Assembly: GCF_030269545.1 (NCBI RefSeq)
Contig: NZ_BSTN01000015.1
Span: 118,596 to 182,595 of the forward strand
Reading direction: 5' to 3'
Source: Actinomadura sp. NBRC 104425
GTDB lineage: Bacteria; Actinomycetota; Actinomycetes; Streptosporangiales; Streptosporangiaceae
Length of the DNA stretch: 64,000 bases
This document shows, piece by piece, positions 52,255 through 60,002 of the stretch (positions are counted from its first letter, which is position 1; each line of letters opens with the position of its first letter). Below the pieces are notes generated by a model. The model saw nothing but the letters and a program-made list of their open reading frames with translations, made no database searches and was not told the DNA's origin. Both the position numbers and the translations under genes were made by a program.

Positions 52255-53264
52255 TGCCTGCGCGGCACATCGTCAACGACCCCGACGACCTGGTCGCCGA
52301 GGCGCTGGAGGGCCTGGCGCTCGCCCACCCGGACCTGGTCCGCGTCCACCGCGACCCGGCCTACGTGGTCCGGGCGGGCGGGACGAGGGGCAAGGTGGCG
52401 CTGGTCTCCGGCGGCGGCTCGGGGCACGAGCCGCTGCACACCGGATTCGTCGGGACCGGCATGCTCGACGCCGCCGTGCCCGGGGCGGTCTTCGCCAGCC
52501 CCACCGCCCACCAGATCCGGGCGGCCGTCGCCGCGGCCGACGCCGGCCGCGGCACGTTGCTGGTCGTCAAGAACTACACCGGCGACGTCCTGAACTTCTC
52601 CATCGCCGCCGAACTGGCCGCCGACGACGCGATCGCGGTCGAGACGGTGCTGGTCGACGACGATCTGGCCACCGAACGGCCGGACGGCGACGGCCCGGGC
52701 CGCCGGGGAACGGCCGCCGTGGTGGCGGTGGAGAAGATCTGCGGCGCCGCCGCCGAACGGGGCGCCGCGCTCGCGGAGGTCGCGGCCCTGGGCCGCCGGG
52801 TCGCCGGTACGGCCCGCACGATGGCCCTGGCCCTGGAGGCGTGCACCCATCCCGGGCGGTCCCGGCCCTCGTTCGACATCGCCGACGACGAGGTGGAGTT
52901 CGGTGTCGGCATCCACGGGGAACGCGGCATCGGCCGACGCCCGCGCGGCCCCGCCCGCGAACTCGTCGCCGAACTCGCGCGCCCCGTGGTGGAGGCGCTC
53001 GGGCTCGGACGCGGCGCGTCCGTCATCGCCATCGTCAACGGCCTGGGCGGCACGCACGGCCTGGAACTGTCGGCCGCGCACCGCGAGCTCACCCGGCTGC
53101 TGGACGGGCTCGGGATCACCGTCGCGCGGTCCCTGGTCGGCCCGTACGTCACGGCCCTGGACATGAAGGGAATTTCGATCACCTTGGTACGCGCCGACGA
53201 CGAACTGCTCGACCTGTGGGACGCCCCGGTGCGCACCCCGGCGCTGAGCTGGGGCGGGCGATGA
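52254..53264 (+). CDS. dhaK: Dihydroxyacetone kinase subunit DhaK-like
   Basis: The 336-residue substrate-binding subunit of a two-component ketose/ketotriose kinase. SGGGSGHEPLHTGFVG (about 56-71) shapes the substrate pocket, LVVKNYTGDVLNF is the family central motif, and His221 in FGVGIHGERG is the residue that binds the substrate carbonyl covalently. Relatives phosphorylate dihydroxyacetone, erythrulose and similar short ketoses. ATG at 52254 overlaps the preceding stop by one base and follows GGAGGGAGG. It is paired with DhaL; no phosphoryl donor DhaM is present, so the donor may be ATP. Confidence 0.9.
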   Translation: MPARHIVNDPDDLVAEALEGLALAHPDLVRVHRDPAYVVRAGGTRGKVALVSGGGSGHEPLHTGFVGTGMLDAAVPGAVFASPTAHQIRAAVAAADAGRGTLLVVKNYTGDVLNFSIAAELAADDAIAVETVLVDDDLATERPDGDGPGRRGTAAVVAVEKICGAAAERGAALAEVAALGRRVAGTARTMALALEACTHPGRSRPSFDIADDEVEFGVGIHGERGIGRRPRGPARELVAELARPVVEALGLGRGASVIAIVNGLGGTHGLELSAAHRELTRLLDGLGITVARSLVGPYVTALDMKGISITLVRADDELLDLWDAPVRTPALSWGGR

Positions 53265-53893
53265 CCGGGCGGACGCTCACCGCGGAACACGCGCTGGCCT
53301 GGAGCGGCAGGTTCATCGAGGCCGTCCGGCACGGCGACGAGGAACTGACCGAACTCGACCGCCGGGCCGGTGACGGCGACTTCGGCACGAACATGCGGTT
53401 CGCGCTGCGCCGGGCGGCGGACCTGCTGGACGGCGGCCCGCCGGACTCGGCGGCGGGCGTGTTCACCGCGCTGTCGGAGGGGTTCCTGCAGACGGGCGGG
53501 ACCAGCGGCCCGCTGTTCGGCATGTGGTTCCGCGAGTTCGCCAAGGCGTCCGCGGGCGGGGAGGTGACCACGGCGGTGCTGGCACGGGCCGCCGAGGCCG
53601 CGGTCGCCGCGGTGCGGCGGCTCGGCGGGGCGGAGGTGAGGCACAAGACGATGGTCGACGCCATGGCGCCCGCGGCAGAGGCGCTGCGCGCGGCGGCGGA
53701 CCGGGACGCCGGGATCACCGAGGCGCTGCGGCGGGCGGCCGTCGCGGCACGCCGGGGAGCCGAATCCACCCGGGACCTGGTGGCGGTGCGGGGCCGCGCC
53801 AGCTACGTGGGCGAGCACGCGCGCGGCGTGGTCGATCCGGGCGCGCTCACCGTCGCGCTGTTCTTCGAGGCGGCGGCGGAGCCGGCCGCGTGA
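53261..53893 (+). CDS. dhaL: Dihydroxyacetone kinase subunit DhaL-like
   Basis: The 210-residue nucleotide-binding subunit. Asp33, Asp38 and Asp40 in ELDRRAGDGDFGTNM correspond to the three metal/ADP aspartates of E. coli DhaL, and GGTSGPLFGMWF is the nucleotide-loop motif. GRASYVGEHARGVVDPGA near the C-terminus is the usual DhaL ending. It overlaps dhaK by four bases and forms with it a full kinase for a short-chain ketose or related carbonyl. Without DhaM the nucleotide is probably a true substrate rather than a fixed cofactor. Confidence 0.9.
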   Translation: MTGRTLTAEHALAWSGRFIEAVRHGDEELTELDRRAGDGDFGTNMRFALRRAADLLDGGPPDSAAGVFTALSEGFLQTGGTSGPLFGMWFREFAKASAGGEVTTAVLARAAEAAVAAVRRLGGAEVRHKTMVDAMAPAAEALRAAADRDAGITEALRRAAVAARRGAESTRDLVAVRGRASYVGEHARGVVDPGALTVALFFEAAAEPAA

Positions 53894-53922
53894 ACATCGA
53901 CAGCGACACCGAGGAAGGGACC

Positions 53923-54834
53923 ATGACGGGAAAGGTCATCGTGACCATCGCCCCCACCGGGGGCTTCCTGACCCGTGCGGACAACCCGTACGTGCCGGTG
54001 CAGCCGGAGGAGATAGCCGAGGACGTGCGCCGTTGCCACGACGCGGGGGCGAGCATGGCCGCGTTGCACGCGCGGCGGCCCGACGGGCAGGCCACCTGCG
54101 ACGCGGCGACGTACCGCCGCATCAACGCGCTCGTCCGCGAGCGGTGCGACATCGTCATCAACAACTCCACCGGCGGCGGCGTCAACGGCGACATGGTCGC
54201 GCGCACCGCCGACGGCCGTGCGGTGGTGGACTGGGAACAGCGCCTGCGAGGACTGGACGGGGGCGCCGAGACCTGCACGCTCGACGCGTTCACCGCCTAC
54301 GCCACCGGAGGCGGCACCGAGGTCCTCATGGACACCCCGTCGTCGCGGGCCCGTGAACTGGCCCGTCTCATGCGGGAGAAGGGGATCAAACCCGAGTGGG
54401 AGGCGCTGAACCCCGCCCACCTCGCGCAGGACGTCACCACGCTGATCCGGGAGGGCTTCGACGACGCGCCGCATCTGGTGAACATCGTGCTCGGCCTGCA
54501 CCACGTCTTCCAGAACGCGATGCCCTACTCGCCCAGGACCCTGCAGTACATGGTCGATCTGCTGCCCGCCGGCAGCGTCTTCTCCGTCAGCGTCGCCGGG
54601 CCCGAGCAGACCCGCGGGCTGACGCACGCGCTGCTGCTCGGCGGCCACGTCCGGGTGGGGCTGGAGGACAACGCGCAGTACGCGCCCGGCCGGACGGCGG
54701 AGAACGTCCGTTTCGTCGAGCGGATCGTGCGGATCATCGGCGAACTGGGACTGGAGCCGGCGACGCCCGCCGAGGCGCGGAAGATCCTCGGCCTGCCCGC
54801 CCCGTCCCGCGACACCGCCGGGGAGGCCGCGTGA
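53923..54834 (+). CDS. BKACE-like (DUF849) enzyme 2, lacking one zinc histidine
   Basis: A 303-residue beta-keto acid cleavage-family protein, only distantly similar to the first copy. It keeps APTGGFLTRADNPYVPVQPEE at the N-terminus and the full C-terminal HVRVGLEDN with Arg244, Glu248, Asp249 and Asn250. In the zinc motif, however, Ala47 replaces the first His (ASMAALHAR, only His49 remains). ATG 53923 follows GGAAGGGA; an in-frame GTG at 53890 overlapping the dhaL stop is an alternative. It probably handles a beta-keto acid or related intermediate, but metal binding may differ. Confidence 0.82.
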   Translation: MTGKVIVTIAPTGGFLTRADNPYVPVQPEEIAEDVRRCHDAGASMAALHARRPDGQATCDAATYRRINALVRERCDIVINNSTGGGVNGDMVARTADGRAVVDWEQRLRGLDGGAETCTLDAFTAYATGGGTEVLMDTPSSRARELARLMREKGIKPEWEALNPAHLAQDVTTLIREGFDDAPHLVNIVLGLHHVFQNAMPYSPRTLQYMVDLLPAGSVFSVSVAGPEQTRGLTHALLLGGHVRVGLEDNAQYAPGRTAENVRFVERIVRIIGELGLEPATPAEARKILGLPAPSRDTAGEAA

Positions 54835-56573
54835 TGGACGTCCGGGAAGGAGCCGACGGCATGCCGCCGCTGCGTTCGCGTGAATGGTTCGCCGGATCGG
54901 ACGCCAACGCGTTCACCCACCGGTCGTGGATGAAGAACCAGGGCGTTCCCGACCGGATGTTCGACGGCAGGCCGGTCATCGGGATCTGCAACACCTATTC
55001 CGAACTCGCCCCCTGCAACGCGCACTTCCGCGACATCGCCGAGCACGTCAGGCGCGGTGTGCTGGAGGCCGGCGGCTTCCCCGTGGAGTTCCCGGTCATG
55101 TCGCTGGGCGAGACGATGCTGCGCCCCACGTCCATGCTGTTCCGCAACCTGGTCAGCATGGACGTGGAGGAGTCGATCAGGGCCAACCCGATCGACGGAG
55201 TGGTGCTGCTGTGCGGCTGCGACAAGACCACCCCGGCGCTGCTGATGGGCGCGGCCAGCTGCGACCTGCCCACCATCGTCGTCTCCGGCGGGCCGATGCT
55301 GACCGGGCGGATGCGGGGACGGCCGATCGGCTCGGGCACCGGCGTCTGGTCGATGAGCGACGACGTGCGCGCCGGGGTGATGAGCGAGGCGGACTTCCGC
55401 GCGGCCGAGTCGTGCATGTCCCGTTCGGCGGGCCACTGCAACACCATGGGAACGGCGTCCACGATGGCCTGCATGGCCGAGGCGCTGGGGGTGACCCTGC
55501 CGGGCAACGCCGCGATCCCCGCCGTGGACGCCCGCCGCCGGGTGCTGGCCCGCGACTCCGGCGTCCGCGTCGTCGAGCTGGTCCGCCGGAACGTGCGGCT
55601 GTCGGACGTGCTGGTCCGCGAGGCGTTCGAGAACGCCGTGATCGTCAACGCCGCCATCGGCGGATCCACCAACGCGGTGATCCACCTGCTGGCGCTGGCC
55701 GGGCGGGTCGGGGTGCCGCTGGCGCTGGACGACTTCGACGAGCTGGCCCGGGGCGTGCCGCTGCTGGTGGACCTGCAGCCGTCCGGCCGGTTCCTGATGG
55801 AGGACTTCTTCGAGGCCGGCGGCCTGCCCGCGGTGCTGAACCGGCTGTCGGGCCTGCTGCGCGCCGACGCCCCCACGGTCACCGGCCGGACGATCGGCGA
55901 GAACAACGCCGGCGCCCCCGTCTGGAACGACGAGGTGATCCGCGATGCCGGCGCCCCGGTGCGCGCGGACGCCGGCATCGCCGTGCTGCGCGGCAACCTG
56001 GCGCCCGACGGCGCGGTCATCAAGCCGTCCGCGGCGAGCCCGCAACTGCTCCGGCATCGCGGCCGCGCGGTCGTCTTCACCGGGATCGACGACTTCCGCG
56101 CCCGGATCGACGACCCGGACCTCGACGTCGACGAGAACTGCGTGCTGGTGCTCGTCGGCGCCGGACCGAAGGGCTTCCCCGGCATGCCCGAGGTCGGCAA
56201 CCTGTCCCTGCCCCGCCGGCTTCTCGAACGCGGGGTCCGCGACATGGTGCGGATCTCCGACGCCCGGATGAGCGGCACCGCGTACGGGACGGTCGTGCTG
56301 CACGTCGCGCCCGAGGCCGCCGCGGGCGGGCCGCTGGCCCTGGTCCGCGACGGCGACATGATCGAACTCGACGTTCCCGGACGCAGGCTCCATCTCGACG
56401 TGCCGGAGGAGGAGCTGGAACGCCGCCGCACCGAGCCCGGCCCGGCCCCGGCGGAGGCGACCGGCGGCTACCAGCGCCTCTACATCGACCATGTGCTCCA
56501 GGCCGACCGGGGGGCCGACTTCGACTTCCTGGTCGGTCGCCGGGGCTCGGCCGTCCACGGGCACAACCACTGA
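54834..56573 (+). CDS. IlvD/Edd-family dehydratase
   Basis: A 579-residue iron-sulfur dehydratase. Cluster cysteines lie in TYSELAPCNAHF, VLLCGCDKTTPALLMG and AGHCNTMGTASTMACMAE; AAIGGSTNAVIHLLALA and KGFPGMPEVGNL are the other family blocks, and RISDARMSGTAYGTVVLHVAPE carries the terminal Ser. The family includes dihydroxy-acid dehydratase and sugar-acid dehydratases (xylonate, arabinonate, gluconate types). Placement in a catabolic operon without other branched-chain amino acid genes favours a sugar-acid dehydratase. ATG 54834 overlaps the preceding stop. Confidence 0.9.
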   Translation: MDVREGADGMPPLRSREWFAGSDANAFTHRSWMKNQGVPDRMFDGRPVIGICNTYSELAPCNAHFRDIAEHVRRGVLEAGGFPVEFPVMSLGETMLRPTSMLFRNLVSMDVEESIRANPIDGVVLLCGCDKTTPALLMGAASCDLPTIVVSGGPMLTGRMRGRPIGSGTGVWSMSDDVRAGVMSEADFRAAESCMSRSAGHCNTMGTASTMACMAEALGVTLPGNAAIPAVDARRRVLARDSGVRVVELVRRNVRLSDVLVREAFENAVIVNAAIGGSTNAVIHLLALAGRVGVPLALDDFDELARGVPLLVDLQPSGRFLMEDFFEAGGLPAVLNRLSGLLRADAPTVTGRTIGENNAGAPVWNDEVIRDAGAPVRADAGIAVLRGNLAPDGAVIKPSAASPQLLRHRGRAVVFTGIDDFRARIDDPDLDVDENCVLVLVGAGPKGFPGMPEVGNLSLPRRLLERGVRDMVRISDARMSGTAYGTVVLHVAPEAAAGGPLALVRDGDMIELDVPGRRLHLDVPEEELERRRTEPGPAPAEATGGYQRLYIDHVLQADRGADFDFLVGRRGSAVHGHNH

Positions 56574-56584
56574 AGGGGATCGAG

Positions 56585-57328
56585 ATGACATCGGGCACGG
56601 TGGCGGTCGTCACCGGGGCGGGCTCGGGCATCGGGCGGCATGTGGCGCGGGCGCTGCTGCGGTCCGGGTACCGGGTCGTGCTCGCGGGCAGGCGGGCCGA
56701 AGCGCTGCGGGAGACGTCGCAGGGGGCACGGGCCGCGCTGGTGGTGCCGACCGACGTGACATCGCCGGACTCGGTGGCGGCGCTGTTCGAGGCCGTGGAA
56801 CGCCACTACGGCCGGATCGACCTGCTGGTCAACAACGCGGGAACGTTCGGGCCGTCCGGGGCCGCCGACGAGATCTCGCCCGAGGACTGGACGCGCACCG
56901 TCGACACCAACCTGACCGGCGCGTTCCTGTGCGCGCACCACGCCGTCAGGCTGATGAAACGGCAGCGGCCACGAGGCGGGAGGATCGTCAACAACGGCTC
57001 GATCTCCGCGCACTCCCCCCGGCCCCGCAGCGTCGCCTACACCGCGACCAAGCACGCCATCACCGGCTTGACCAGGTCGATCGCGCTGGACGGCCGGGAG
57101 TACGACATCGCGTGCGGGCAGATCGACATCGGCAACGCGGCCACCGAGATGACCGCGGGGATCGCCGAGGGCGCGCCGCAGGCCGACGGGCGGACGGCCC
57201 CGGAACCGACCTTCGACGCCGAGCACGTGGCCCGGGCGATCCTGTACCTGGCCGAGCTGCCGCTGGACACCAACGTGCTGTTCATGACCATCACCGCGAC
57301 GAAGATGCCGTTCGTCGGCCGCGGCTGA
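56585..57328 (+). CDS. SDR-family oxidoreductase 2 of the catabolic operon
   Basis: A 247-residue SDR with TGAGSGIG at residues 11-18, NNAGTFGPSG, a catalytic Ser in NNGSISAHSP and YTATKHA with Tyr and Lys. The segment IACGQIDIGNAATEMT and the tail LDTNVLFMTITATKMPFVGRG are typical of a subgroup near sugar- or polyol-related dehydrogenases. The ATG follows AAGGGGA eleven bases past the dehydratase stop. It may act before or after the dehydratase. Confidence 0.88.
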   Translation: MTSGTVAVVTGAGSGIGRHVARALLRSGYRVVLAGRRAEALRETSQGARAALVVPTDVTSPDSVAALFEAVERHYGRIDLLVNNAGTFGPSGAADEISPEDWTRTVDTNLTGAFLCAHHAVRLMKRQRPRGGRIVNNGSISAHSPRPRSVAYTATKHAITGLTRSIALDGREYDIACGQIDIGNAATEMTAGIAEGAPQADGRTAPEPTFDAEHVARAILYLAELPLDTNVLFMTITATKMPFVGRG

Positions 57329-57343
57329 CGGGACGAGAGGAAT

Positions 57344-58249
57344 ATGAGGACACTGGAGCTGGGCCCGGTCACGGTCCACCGCGTCATCGAGCTCGAACGC
57401 TGGCCCTTCGCTCCCGCGGAGATGTTCCCCGGCATCACTGAGGAGCAGGTGCGGACGGCCGGCCGCGCACTGGGCGCCGAGCACATCGACCCGCGCGACG
57501 GGCAGATCGTGATGAGCATCCAGACCTACGTCATCCGGCTGCCGCACGCCACCGTCCTGGTGGACACCGGGAACGGCAACGACAAGCCGCGGCCCACGCT
57601 GCGCGCCCATCACATGTTCCGGACCGGGTACCTCGACCGGCTCGGCGACCTCGGTATCGCCCCGGACGACGTCGACGTGGTGATCTCGACCCACCTGCAT
57701 CCGGACCACTGCGGCTGGAACACCCGGCTCTCGGGCGGCGCCTGGGTGCCGACCTTTCCAAGGGCACGGCACCTGTTCCCGCGTGCCGAGCTGGACCACC
57801 TGGCCGCGATCCACCGGGCGGGCCCCGGCGACGCCGTGGCGGCGGATCTGGCCAGGACGTTCGAGGACAGCGTGCGGCCCGTGCTCGACGCCGGACGGGC
57901 CGCCGTCGTCGACACCCCGCACACCGTCTGGTCGGACGACGACGCCCGGATCACCGTGCGGGACGCGCCCGGACACACACCCGGCCATGTGGTGGTCGAG
58001 CTCGACGCGGGCGGTCGGCGGGCGGTGTTCACCGGCGACGTGATCCACCATCCGCTGCAGTTCGCCGATCTGGACCTCGCGCAGGCCGGCGACCACGATC
58101 CCGGGCTGGCCGCCCGGACGCGCCGGGAGCTGTGCGAGGCGTACGCCGACCGGGACGTCGTCATCCTGCCCGCGCACTTCGCCGGCCCCGGCGCCGGCAT
58201 GATCGTGCGTGCCTCCGGCGGCTATCGCTTCGACTGGCTGGAGGGCTGA
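57344..58249 (+). CDS. MBL-fold metallohydrolase
   Basis: A 301-residue metallo-beta-lactamase-fold protein. The metal site is STHLHPDHCGW (about residues 114-124), followed by GHTPGHVVVELDAGG with a His and FTGDVIHHP with the bridging Asp; a terminal His is in LPAHFAGP. This full set suggests a two-metal hydrolase like lactonases of the AHL or sugar-lactone type. As the last gene of the operon it could open a lactone made by a pathway dehydrogenase. It overlaps the convergent IclR gene by 28 bases. Confidence 0.88.
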   Translation: MRTLELGPVTVHRVIELERWPFAPAEMFPGITEEQVRTAGRALGAEHIDPRDGQIVMSIQTYVIRLPHATVLVDTGNGNDKPRPTLRAHHMFRTGYLDRLGDLGIAPDDVDVVISTHLHPDHCGWNTRLSGGAWVPTFPRARHLFPRAELDHLAAIHRAGPGDAVAADLARTFEDSVRPVLDAGRAAVVDTPHTVWSDDDARITVRDAPGHTPGHVVVELDAGGRRAVFTGDVIHHPLQFADLDLAQAGDHDPGLAARTRRELCEAYADRDVVILPAHFAGPGAGMIVRASGGYRFDWLEG

Positions 58250-59010
58250 GCCGCGGGTACGCGCCCGCCGGCGAGCCGCCGGGTCACCGCCAGGGCGGCG
58301 GCCCGGACGGCCGCCTCGACGCGGGTCAGGCTGATCCGCCCGGCGAGCCCGGACATCGACAGCGCCCCGGCGACCTCCCCGTCCGCCCCCATGATCGGCG
58401 AGGCCACCCCGACCACGTTCGGGAAGGACTCCCGCAGGTCGTAGGCGACGCCACGGCGCCGTACCCGTTCCAGCTCCGCGGCGAGCGCGTCCCGATCGGT
58501 GATCGTGTGCTCGGTGAACCGCCGCAGCGGCCCGGTGGTGAGGCCGTCGGCGTCGCAGAACGCGAGGATCGCCTTGCCGGAGCAGCTGGCGTGCGCGGGC
58601 CATCTGGTGCCGGTCCGCTGCGGAAGGCGGGGCGCGTCCCGGCCCCGGAACATGTCCACGTACACGACGTCGCCGCCGGCGAGCACGGCCAGGCCGACGT
58701 TGTGCCGGGTGGCCTCGTGCAGCGCGGCCATGTGCGGATGAGCGGCCTCGTGCAGCCCGCTCTCCCGCGGTGTCCTGCGGCCCAGCTCGAATACCAGCAG
58801 CCCGAGCCGGTACGTTCCGCCGACCTGTTCGAGCAGCTCGACCCGCACCAGCTCGCGCAGCATGCGGTGCACCGTCGACTTCGGCAGGCCCGTCCGCCGG
58901 ACCAGCGCCGCGGCCGTCAGCGTCCCGTCTCCCGAGCGGAACTCCTTCAGCAGCGCCGCGGCGCGCCCGACCGCGGAGATCTCGCCTTCGTTCCGATGAG
59001 CTGGACTCAC
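58222..59010 (-). CDS. IclR-family transcriptional regulator
   Basis: A 262-residue regulator with an N-terminal winged HTH (ISAVGRAAALLKEF, LVRRTGLPKSTVHRMLREL) and a C-terminal effector domain (YRLGLLVFELG, HEATRHNVGLAVLAGGDVVYVD, HASCSGKAILAF, VVGVASPIMGADGEVAGALSMSG). IclR proteins often control a neighbouring aromatic, sugar or organic-acid catabolic operon, so the convergent operon is the expected target. Start uncertain: GTG 59010 has GGGAGG directly before it; ATG 59049 has AAGGG directly before it. Confidence 0.88.
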   Translation of the reverse strand: MSPAHRNEGEISAVGRAAALLKEFRSGDGTLTAAALVRRTGLPKSTVHRMLRELVRVELLEQVGGTYRLGLLVFELGRRTPRESGLHEAAHPHMAALHEATRHNVGLAVLAGGDVVYVDMFRGRDAPRLPQRTGTRWPAHASCSGKAILAFCDADGLTTGPLRRFTEHTITDRDALAAELERVRRRGVAYDLRESFPNVVGVASPIMGADGEVAGALSMSGLAGRISLTRVEAAVRAAALAVTRRLAGGRVPAAQPSSQSKR

Positions 59011-59181
59011 CCTCCCATCGTCCCCGCCGCTGATCGCGCAGGTCAACATCCCTTGATCGGCGCTCTTTCGGCCGCCGTCCCCCAGGCGCGCGCCCGTGTC
59101 GGCATCACCGACCCGCCGGTTGACGGACAAACCGTCCGGGCCCGGCCCCGCCACCCGCAGGACGTTCGCGGATGTCGAATC

Positions 59182-59194
59182 GGACGATACGTCC
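59182..59194. promoter_or_regulatory. Small palindrome between iclR and tetR
   Basis: GGAC-GATAC-GTCC is a 4-bp-armed palindrome within the 226-base gap between the divergent iclR and tetR genes; extending by one base gives CGGAC and GTCCA, no longer complementary. It is short, and could be an IclR- or TetR-type site or chance. Confidence 0.35.
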
Positions 59195-59210
59195 AATTGT
59201 GACCAGTGCA

Positions 59211-59240
59211 ACATACAAGCAGGCTTGATTGCTTGTATGT
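59211..59240. promoter_or_regulatory. Large inverted repeat at the start of the second tetR gene
   Basis: ACATACAAGC (59211-59220) and GCTTGTATGT (59231-59240) are perfect 10-bp inverse arms with ten bases between. A nested CAAGC-AG-GCTTG lies at 59216-59227. The right arm includes the candidate ATG at 59237, so a bound protein would block start of transcription or translation. Autoregulation by the TetR protein is the simplest reading. Confidence 0.8.
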
Positions 59241-59968
59241 CGCGCTCCTACCGTCGAAGCGTGTCAGTAAGCGCACGGCGACGCCCCTCCCGCAGGCGCG
59301 GGGAGAGCCGCCGCACCCAGGAGGAACGGCGGACCCGCACCCAGCGGCTGCTGCTCGACGCCACCATGGAGTGCCTGGTCGACCTCGGCTGGTCGGGCAC
59401 CTCCACCACCGAGGTGGCGCGCCGGGCGGGCGTGTCCCGCGGCGCGCAGCAGCACCACTACCCGACCAAGATGGTGCTCGTCGCCGCCGCGCTGGAGCAC
59501 CTGCTGGAACGGCAGCGGCTGGCCTACGAGTCGGCCTTCGCCGTGCTGCCGCCCGAACGGCGCAACGTCGAGGGCGCGCTGGACCTGCTGTGGGAGGTGT
59601 TCCGCGGCCGGCCCGCCAGGGCGCTGCTGGAACTGGCGGTGGCCGCCCGCACCGACGACGACCTGCGGGTGCTGTGCCGCGACATCAACGAGCGGATCCT
59701 GCAGGTCATCCTGGAGGTCTTCGAGCGGCTCTTCCCCCGCAACGAGCTGCCCGACGACTTCGTCCCGACCATGCTGCGCGGCGTGTTCGCCATGTTCATC
59801 GGGCTGTCGGTGCAGAACGCCCTCGACGACGACGCCCGCGGCCACCAGCAGGCCGTGCTGACACAGGTCAAGAGCATCGCCCGGATGATCATTCCCGACC
59901 CCAACGACTCCGGGCGCGCCGCGACCTGCCCGATCCCGGACGTCGCGGCACGTCCCGGGCCGGCCTGA
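59237..59968 (+). CDS. TetR-family transcriptional regulator
   Basis: A regulator of 243 residues from ATG 59237, or 235 from GTG 59261. The basic N-terminal extension (Arg/Ser-rich) is followed by an HTH (residues about 33-85: RTQRLLLDATMECLVDLG, TTEVARRAGVSRGAQQHHYPTK) and a helical ligand domain (VEGALDLLWEVFRGRPARALLELAVAARTDDDL). No Shine-Dalgarno precedes either start, and the first lies inside a large inverted repeat. The next gene, on the same strand 34 bases on, encodes an AurF-like oxygenase and is the likely target together with tetR itself. Confidence 0.88.
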   Translation: MSRSYRRSVSVSARRRPSRRRGESRRTQEERRTRTQRLLLDATMECLVDLGWSGTSTTEVARRAGVSRGAQQHHYPTKMVLVAAALEHLLERQRLAYESAFAVLPPERRNVEGALDLLWEVFRGRPARALLELAVAARTDDDLRVLCRDINERILQVILEVFERLFPRNELPDDFVPTMLRGVFAMFIGLSVQNALDDDARGHQQAVLTQVKSIARMIIPDPNDSGRAATCPIPDVAARPGPA

Positions 59969-60002
59969 GCCGCCGACGCACCACCGCAAGGGAGCCCCTG
60001 CC

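Noticed and set aside
54834..56573. Dihydroxy-acid dehydratase IlvD of branched-chain amino acid synthesis
   Set aside because: The family fits, but the gene is locked in a catabolic operon and no other branched-chain amino acid gene is near.
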